The notes below the pieces were generated by a model. The model searched no databases. It was given only the letters and a program-made list of their open reading frames with translations, and was not told the DNA's origin. A program made the position numbers and the translations under genes. DNA of 8,431 nt, taken from NCBI GenBank assembly GCA_030591825.1, contig JAUVAG010000029.1, forward strand, positions 1 to 8,431, read 5' to 3'. This document shows positions 3,979 to 8,431 of this stretch, in pieces (position 1 is the first letter of the stretch; each line of letters begins with the position of its first letter). The DNA comes from Dethiosulfatibacter sp. GTDB taxonomy: Bacteria; Bacillota; Clostridia; Tissierellales; Dethiosulfatibacteraceae.

Positions 3979-6669
3979 ATGGAGAAGAAAAGATTTTTAA
4001 TATTAGACGGAAATAGTATACTGTTCAGGGCTTTTTATGCTCTGCCTCCATTGAAAAACAAAAAAGGAATATATACAAATGCAGTTTACGGATTTTTAAG
4101 CATGATGTACAAGCTTTTGGACGATTACAAGCCAGATTATATTGTTACGGCTTTTGACCCAAAGAAACCTACTTTCAGACATGAAAAATACAAGGAATAT
4201 AAAGCTGGAAGGGCCAAAGCTCCAGACGAGCTTGTGATGCAGTTCGGACTCATAAGGGATGTTCTTGATCTTCACGGAATCAAGCATATTGAAATAGAAG
4301 GCTACGAGGCAGATGATGTTGCTGGAACGCTGTCAAAGTTTGCATCAGCCCAGGGAGTGGAAGTGTACATGGTTACAAGCGACAGGGACTACCTTCAGCT
4401 TGTTGACGAGGATGCATATGTATTGATTACAAAAAAAGGTGTAACAAACACCGTTAAATACACCAGGGAACTTATGGATGAGGAATATGGAATGACTCCA
4501 GAACAGTTCATAGATCTCAAGGCTTTAATGGGGGACAGCTCCGACAATATACCGGGAGTCAAGGGTGTAGGTCAAAAAACAGGAATGAAGCTTATCCACC
4601 AATTTAAGACTCTTGAAGGAATCTATGAAAATCTGGAAGAGGTACAGGGAAAGTTGAAGGATAAGCTGGAATCTGAAAAAATGCAGGCATACATGAGTAG
4701 GGACCTTGCAACTATAGTAACAGAAATTCCTATGGACTGTACAATGGATGACTTTCTTTACAAGGAAGCAGACAGCGAAAAGCTTATGGAGATGTACAAG
4801 GAGTATGGCTTCAGGCAGTTCATGAACAGGATAAAATCAGAGGATAAGCAACTGTCTCTTTTCTCAGTGAATGATAAGAATAATATTGAAGAGAAGAAAA
4901 CAGAAGTGAAAAAAGTTGATGTTGTGGAAATTGACAGCAATAATCTTTTTAAGGAAATAAGTTCTGCAAAGACAATGGCATTGAAAATTTTATATGATGG
5001 TGACAGGGCGCTTTATTCAAAACCTGTAGCTATGGGTATTATGACTGATGATAAAAGAGTATTATACCTAGAAGATAAGTTGGAAGAATCCATTAAAACC
5101 ATTAAGGAATTACTTGAGAATCCGGCTATCGAAAAATTCAGTCATGACATTAAGGATGAAATAATTATTCTTGATAAGCTTGGAATAAGCCTAGAAGGTG
5201 TAAAGTTTGATACTATGATAGGTAAATATCTATTAGAGCCATCGGAGTCTTCATATGCTATCGACAAACTTGTATTTGAATATTTAGATTGGGATATAAA
5301 AAATGAAAAAGACTACCTAGGCTCAGGTAAAAACAAGAAGGTTTTTTCAGGTCTTGAAATTGAGGAAAGAAAGGAATTTTTGTCAAATCAATTGTATGGC
5401 ATATGGAATATCAAGGATGATATCGAAAAGCAGATTATGGAAGCCGATATGGACATCCTGTACAATGAGATTGAATTACCTCTTGTAGAGATAATGGCTT
5501 CCATGGAAATAATCGGATTTAAGATCAATACGGAAGAGCTTAAAGCCATTGGAGAAAAACTAGGAAGAAAGATAGAAATTCTTGAAGAGATAATACATGA
5601 CTTCGCAGATGAGGATTTCAATATAAATTCACCGAAACAACTTGGAGAAATACTTTTTGATAAACTTGGGCTTCCAGCTTTGAAAAAAACAAAAACAGGA
5701 TATTCAACAAATGCAGAAGTTCTTGAAAAGCTAAAGTCAAAGCATCCTATAATTATAAAGATACAGGAATACAGACAGCTTGCAAAGCTTAAATCCACCT
5801 ATGTTGAAGGACTTTTAAATGTTGTGGACAAGGAAACCGGAAGGGTGCACTCGTCTTTTAAACAAACAATAGCGAGTACTGGAAGAATAAGCTCAACTGA
5901 TCCCAATCTTCAAAATATTCCCGTAAAAACTGAAGAAGGAAGAGAACTCAGAAAGATATTTGTTCATGAAGATGGAAGAAAATTAGTTGATGCCGACTAT
6001 TCCCAGATTGAATTGCGAGTACTGGCCCATCTGTCAGAGGATGAGAACCTTATAGGTGCTTTTATAAATAACGAAGATATTCATAGAAAAACCGCTGCCC
6101 AGGTATTCCATGTGGAAGAAGATGAAGTTACATCCATAATGAGAAGCAGAGCAAAAGCTGTTAATTTTGGAATAGTATATGGAATAAGTGATTATGGTCT
6201 TAGTAGGGATCTTGATATACCTAGAAAGGAATCAAAAGAATATATTGAAAACTATTTGAACTTTTTTGGTGGGGTAAAAGATTATATGGACAATATAGTC
6301 AAGCAGGGAAAAAAGGATGGATATGTTGATACAATATTCGGCAGGAGAAGGTATATACCTGAGCTTGAGTCAAGAAACTTCAATATCAGGGCCTTTGGTG
6401 AAAGGATGGCGCTTAATACACCCGTACAGGGAACAGCTGCTGATATAATTAAAAAAGCCATGATAAACGTCTATTTCAAACTTAAGAACAACAACATGAA
6501 ATCAAGGCTTATTCTTCAAATCCATGATGAATTAATAATAGAAACAGTAGAGGAAGAACTTGAAGAAGTTAAGGTTATTTTGAAAGAGGAAATGGAGAAT
6601 GCTGCCGAGCTAAAAGTTCCATTGACTGTAGATATGAATATTGGAGATACATGGTATGATACTAAATAA
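3979..6669 (+). CDS. polA: DNA polymerase I
   Basis: This 896-residue enzyme fills gaps and removes RNA primers in replication and repair. Its 5'-nuclease domain (about 1-290) is intact, with D10, the EADD cluster (110-113), D135/D137, D186/D189 and the helix-hairpin-helix GVKGVGQKT (193-201). The 3'-5' exonuclease domain (about 315-490) keeps the fold length but lacks the DxE of motif I (the matching stretch near 333-340 reads MALKILYD), so proofreading is probably absent, as in Bacillus-type enzymes. The polymerase domain (about 500-896) has motif A DADYSQIELR (671-680, catalytic D673), motif B RAKAVNFGIVYG (724-735, with K726, F730 and Y734) and motif C QIHDE (847-851). F730, rather than tyrosine, is the usual residue discriminating against dideoxynucleotides. 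GGAG six bases upstream sets the ATG. The last 14 bases overlap coaE. Confidence 0.98.
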   Translation: MEKKRFLILDGNSILFRAFYALPPLKNKKGIYTNAVYGFLSMMYKLLDDYKPDYIVTAFDPKKPTFRHEKYKEYKAGRAKAPDELVMQFGLIRDVLDLHGIKHIEIEGYEADDVAGTLSKFASAQGVEVYMVTSDRDYLQLVDEDAYVLITKKGVTNTVKYTRELMDEEYGMTPEQFIDLKALMGDSSDNIPGVKGVGQKTGMKLIHQFKTLEGIYENLEEVQGKLKDKLESEKMQAYMSRDLATIVTEIPMDCTMDDFLYKEADSEKLMEMYKEYGFRQFMNRIKSEDKQLSLFSVNDKNNIEEKKTEVKKVDVVEIDSNNLFKEISSAKTMALKILYDGDRALYSKPVAMGIMTDDKRVLYLEDKLEESIKTIKELLENPAIEKFSHDIKDEIIILDKLGISLEGVKFDTMIGKYLLEPSESSYAIDKLVFEYLDWDIKNEKDYLGSGKNKKVFSGLEIEERKEFLSNQLYGIWNIKDDIEKQIMEADMDILYNEIELPLVEIMASMEIIGFKINTEELKAIGEKLGRKIEILEEIIHDFADEDFNINSPKQLGEILFDKLGLPALKKTKTGYSTNAEVLEKLKSKHPIIIKIQEYRQLAKLKSTYVEGLLNVVDKETGRVHSSFKQTIASTGRISSTDPNLQNIPVKTEEGRELRKIFVHEDGRKLVDADYSQIELRVLAHLSEDENLIGAFINNEDIHRKTAAQVFHVEEDEVTSIMRSRAKAVNFGIVYGISDYGLSRDLDIPRKESKEYIENYLNFFGGVKDYMDNIVKQGKKDGYVDTIFGRRRYIPELESRNFNIRAFGERMALNTPVQGTAADIIKKAMINVYFKLKNNNMKSRLILQIHDELIIETVEEELEEVKVILKEEMENAAELKVPLTVDMNIGDTWYDTK
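6643..6646 (+). promoter_or_regulatory. Ribosome binding site of coaE inside polA
   Basis: GGAG lies nine bases before the ATG at 6656 and within the polA coding sequence. It makes that ATG a better start than the in-frame TTG at 6641, which lies upstream of it. Confidence 0.5.
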
Positions 6670-7273
6670 AAGACTAATAGTAATAACTGGTGGTATAGCT
6701 ACTGGAAAGAGTACTGTTTCTAGAATATTGTCTGAGAGAGGCTATGAAGTACTTGATTCAGACAAAATTGTCCACGAGCTATACAACAGAGGTTCAATAA
6801 TCCATACTGAACTTGTTGAGGAATTTGGTCCTGAAATACTTGATTACAATGGGGAAATAGATAGAAAGAAACTTGTTAAAATTGTTTTTTCTTCTGAAGA
6901 TAAAAGAAGAATAATCAATGGAATTGTACACAAGGCTGTAATTGAAGAGCTTAACAACTGTGTTGAAATAAGTAGTGAAAACCTGGTATTTCTTGATATA
7001 CCACTTGCAATTGAAGAGCTTGTCAATTTAAAGAAATACGGACTAGTATATGATGAAATATGGCTTGTATATTCAGATAGAAAGACACAGCTTGAAAGAC
7101 TTCTATTAAGAGATAACAGAGGAATGAAGGAGTCGGTCAAGATTATAGATTCTCAAATGGATATTGAAGAAAAGAAAAAGCATGTTGACAGGATAATCGA
7201 CAACAGTTCTACATTGGAAAATCTTATGTTAAATCTTGATAATCTATTGGAAAATCAAGGCAATATGGATTAA
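6656..7273 (+). CDS. coaE: Dephospho-CoA kinase
   Basis: This 205-residue cytoplasmic P-loop kinase carries out the last step of coenzyme A synthesis, the ATP-dependent 3'-phosphorylation of dephospho-CoA. The Walker A loop is GGIATGKST (12-20). LDSDKIVHEL (33-42) matches the substrate-binding DxD region, FLDIPLAIE (112-120) the conserved DIPLLFE strand, and RDNRGMKESVKIIDSQMDIEEKKKHVDRIIDNSS (152-185) the lid and C-terminal motif, which usually begins RDGLS. The length is normal. The ATG at 6656 lies 14 bases inside polA, with GGAG nine bases upstream, so translation is probably coupled. Neighbouring polA and coaE is a common order in Firmicutes; in Bacillus mutM lies between them, and it is absent here. 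No terminator follows; a promoter region for the next gene begins within about 30 bases. Confidence 0.95.
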   Translation: MILNKRLIVITGGIATGKSTVSRILSERGYEVLDSDKIVHELYNRGSIIHTELVEEFGPEILDYNGEIDRKKLVKIVFSSEDKRRIINGIVHKAVIEELNNCVEISSENLVFLDIPLAIEELVNLKKYGLVYDEIWLVYSDRKTQLERLLLRDNRGMKESVKIIDSQMDIEEKKKHVDRIIDNSSTLENLMLNLDNLLENQGNMD

Positions 7274-7299
7274 AATACTAAAAGGTGCTAGAAAATATT

Positions 7300-7329
7300 T
7301 TGAAATATGATATAATGATGCGGTATAAT
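7300..7329 (+). promoter_or_regulatory. Promoter region of the nicotinate phosphoribosyltransferase gene, two possible -10 boxes
   Basis: TTGAAA (7300-7305, five of six matches) and a perfect TATAAT (7324-7329) are 18 bases apart. Inside this spacer is a second perfect TATAAT (7311-7316) preceded by TG one base away (7308-7309), an extended -10 that could work without a -35 box. The starts would fall near 7323 and 7336. The downstream start would be within or just before the ribosome binding site AAGGGAGAG (7335-7343), so the upstream one gives the more ordinary leader. Confidence 0.6.
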
Positions 7330-7349
7330 TTTTCAAGGGAGAGTATTCA

Positions 7350-8384
7350 ATGCAAATTAAAAGCTTAAATGATATTAAAGATATAGAAATAGGCGAGGAA
7401 GACAAGCGTCTTTTCTCGGCAAATCATGAAGAAATATATTCAGGCATGACAACTGATGTATATTTCGTTAGAACAATGGATATTTTAAGGGAAATGAACC
7501 TTGAAGACAGTATTGTAATAGCGGAAATTTTCGCTAGGAAGAAAGGTATATTTGCTGGAATAAACGAAGTTTTTGAAATACTTAAGGACAAGGACATTGA
7601 ACTTTGGGCTGTAGATGAAGGATCTGAATTTGAGGTAAAGGACACTCTTGTTAGAATAACAGGTAAATACAGCGAGTTTGCAATATATGAATCTGTAATA
7701 CTTGGATGCCTTGCAAGTCCTTCGGGATGGGCAACTGCTGCTAACGAGGTAAAAAAAGCATGTGGAGATTCAACTTATTCTGTATTCGGAACAAGACATC
7801 TACATCCTGCCGTTGCACCTGTAATGGAAAGAGCAGCCTATATTGGTGGAGCAGGATCAGTAAGCAATATACTGACAGGTAAGAAACTTGGAATAGAGCC
7901 TATGGGAACACTGCCTCATGCATCATTCCTTATTGCTGGAGATACATTGAAGCTTGCCAAGGTATATAATGATATAATGCCTCCTGAACATAAGAGGATT
8001 GTACTAATAGATACTTTCAAGGATGAAGTGGAGGAAGCTTTAAGAGTTGCTTCTGAACTTGGAAAGAATCTTTATGCTATAAGACTTGACACTCCAAGTG
8101 AAAGAGGAGGAGTAAGTCCTGCCCTTGTGAATGAAGTAAGACAGCACCTTGACCTTCAGGGATATAACTGGGTTAAGATCTTTGTCTCGGGAGGACTTCA
8201 TCCGGAAAAGATTAAAAGTCTAAAGGCAGCAGGAGCGGATTCCTTTGGAGTTGGCAGCTATATATCTGGAGCATCGGCAATTGACATGACAATGGACATC
8301 AAGGAAGTAAACGGAAAGCCCATAGCAAAGCGTGGTAGACTTCCAGGCAAGGTTGAAAACAAAAATCTTAAAAAACTTATTTAA
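7350..8384 (+). CDS. Nicotinate phosphoribosyltransferase, short NadC-like type
   Basis: The 344-residue cytoplasmic enzyme converts nicotinate and PRPP to nicotinate mononucleotide, with ATP, in NAD salvage (Preiss-Handler pathway). Visible motifs are EIYSGMTTDVYF (28-39), EIFARKKG (59-66), FGTRHLHP (146-153, candidate active-site histidines), GTLPHA (186-191), LIDTF (219-223), IRLDTPSERGG (244-254), VSGGLHP (279-285) and FGVGSYI (299-305). The last two fit a phosphate-binding end of a NadC-like barrel. It is shorter than the classic PncB (about 400-490 residues) and resembles the archaeal-type nicotinate enzyme, so I leave the symbol blank although pncB is often used. Quinolinate phosphoribosyltransferase is less likely given the EIYSGMTTDVY start. 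The ATG follows AAGGGAGAG. The gene has its own promoter and no obvious operon partner in the window. Confidence 0.9.
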   Translation: MQIKSLNDIKDIEIGEEDKRLFSANHEEIYSGMTTDVYFVRTMDILREMNLEDSIVIAEIFARKKGIFAGINEVFEILKDKDIELWAVDEGSEFEVKDTLVRITGKYSEFAIYESVILGCLASPSGWATAANEVKKACGDSTYSVFGTRHLHPAVAPVMERAAYIGGAGSVSNILTGKKLGIEPMGTLPHASFLIAGDTLKLAKVYNDIMPPEHKRIVLIDTFKDEVEEALRVASELGKNLYAIRLDTPSERGGVSPALVNEVRQHLDLQGYNWVKIFVSGGLHPEKIKSLKAAGADSFGVGSYISGASAIDMTMDIKEVNGKPIAKRGRLPGKVENKNLKKLI

Positions 8385-8400
8385 ATATAAGCAGACAAGA

Positions 8401-8418
8401 AAGCAGCTTTGCTGCGTT
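8401..8418. other. Short hairpin after the nicotinate phosphoribosyltransferase gene
   Basis: GCAGC (8403-8407) and GCTGC (8411-8415) form a 5-bp stem with a TTT loop. On the plus strand no T tract follows. On the minus strand it is followed by TTTCTT, so it could be a weak terminator for a gene entering from the right. It is too short to call with assurance. Confidence 0.3.
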
Positions 8419-8431
8419 AACCGGGTCACGC

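Noticed and set aside
5388..5798. 136-codon open frame on the minus strand inside polA
   Set aside because: It lies wholly within the polymerase coding region, is serine/isoleucine-rich as expected of the reverse strand of AAA/GAA-rich codons, and has no ribosome binding site or recognisable domain.
6641..6643. TTG at 6641 as the coaE start
   Set aside because: The ATG five codons later has a GGAG site at good distance and directly precedes the conserved kinase strand.
6844..7140. 98-codon open frame on the minus strand inside coaE
   Set aside because: A reverse-strand shadow of an intact, well-recognised gene, of low-complexity Ser/Leu composition.
7292..7301. AAAATATTTT palindrome after coaE as a terminator
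   Set aside because: It has no G or C in the stem and no useful loop, so it would not form a stable terminator hairpin.
8220..8429. Minus-strand open frame of 69 codons at the right edge
   Set aside because: Mostly antisense to the conserved C-terminus of the nicotinate phosphoribosyltransferase, with no recognisable domain. Its start lies at the window edge and cannot be judged.

Overview
The window is AT-rich, gene-dense DNA of a low-GC Gram-positive anaerobe. The Clostridia, perhaps near Tissierellales, fit best. This is an inference from codon bias (AGA, ATA, AAA), strong GGAGG-type ribosome binding sites, consensus TTGACA/TATAAT promoters, and the gene set: UPF0251/DUF134, DUF5320, DegV and an anti-sigma/DUF4349 protein. 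I see no rRNA, tRNA, CRISPR array or insertion sequence, and no gene-free stretch longer than 300 bases.

Layout. (1) Bases 14-866, minus strand: a DUF5320 Gly/Arg-rich small protein followed by a DUF134 DNA-binding protein. Each has its own promoter and terminator, and the second promoter appears to lie partly inside the terminator hairpin of the first gene. In other genomes this pair sits near NifX/Mrp-type iron-sulfur or molybdenum cofactor genes; none is visible here. (2) Bases 867-1085: a 219-base divergent promoter region with several symmetric elements. (3) Bases 1086-1946: a DegV/FakB-type fatty-acid-binding protein. (4) Bases 1968-3928: an ECF sigma factor and, 15 bases on, its presumed membrane anti-sigma factor. 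The latter joins a zinc-finger anti-sigma domain to a DUF4349 extracytoplasmic domain. Upstream lies a very ECF-like promoter (GGAAC, 17 bases, CGTC) overlapping a TATAAT box, which suggests autoregulation. A clear terminator closes the unit. (5) Bases 3941-7273: polA (DNA polymerase I) and coaE (dephospho-CoA kinase), overlapping by 14 bases and probably translationally coupled. (6) Bases 7300-8384: a nicotinate phosphoribosyltransferase of the short, NadC-like type with its own promoter region.

How the genes relate: the sigma/anti-sigma pair forms a self-contained envelope-signalling module. polA-coaE and the nicotinate phosphoribosyltransferase are housekeeping genes for DNA repair/replication, CoA synthesis and NAD salvage. 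The DUF5320/DUF134 pair is the least understood part. Nothing here is convincingly a new system. The points most worth a second look are the dual ECF/housekeeping promoter, the anti-sigma-DUF4349 fusion, the promoter embedded in a terminator, and the shared Gly/Arg motif and cysteine cluster of the DUF5320/DUF134 pair.
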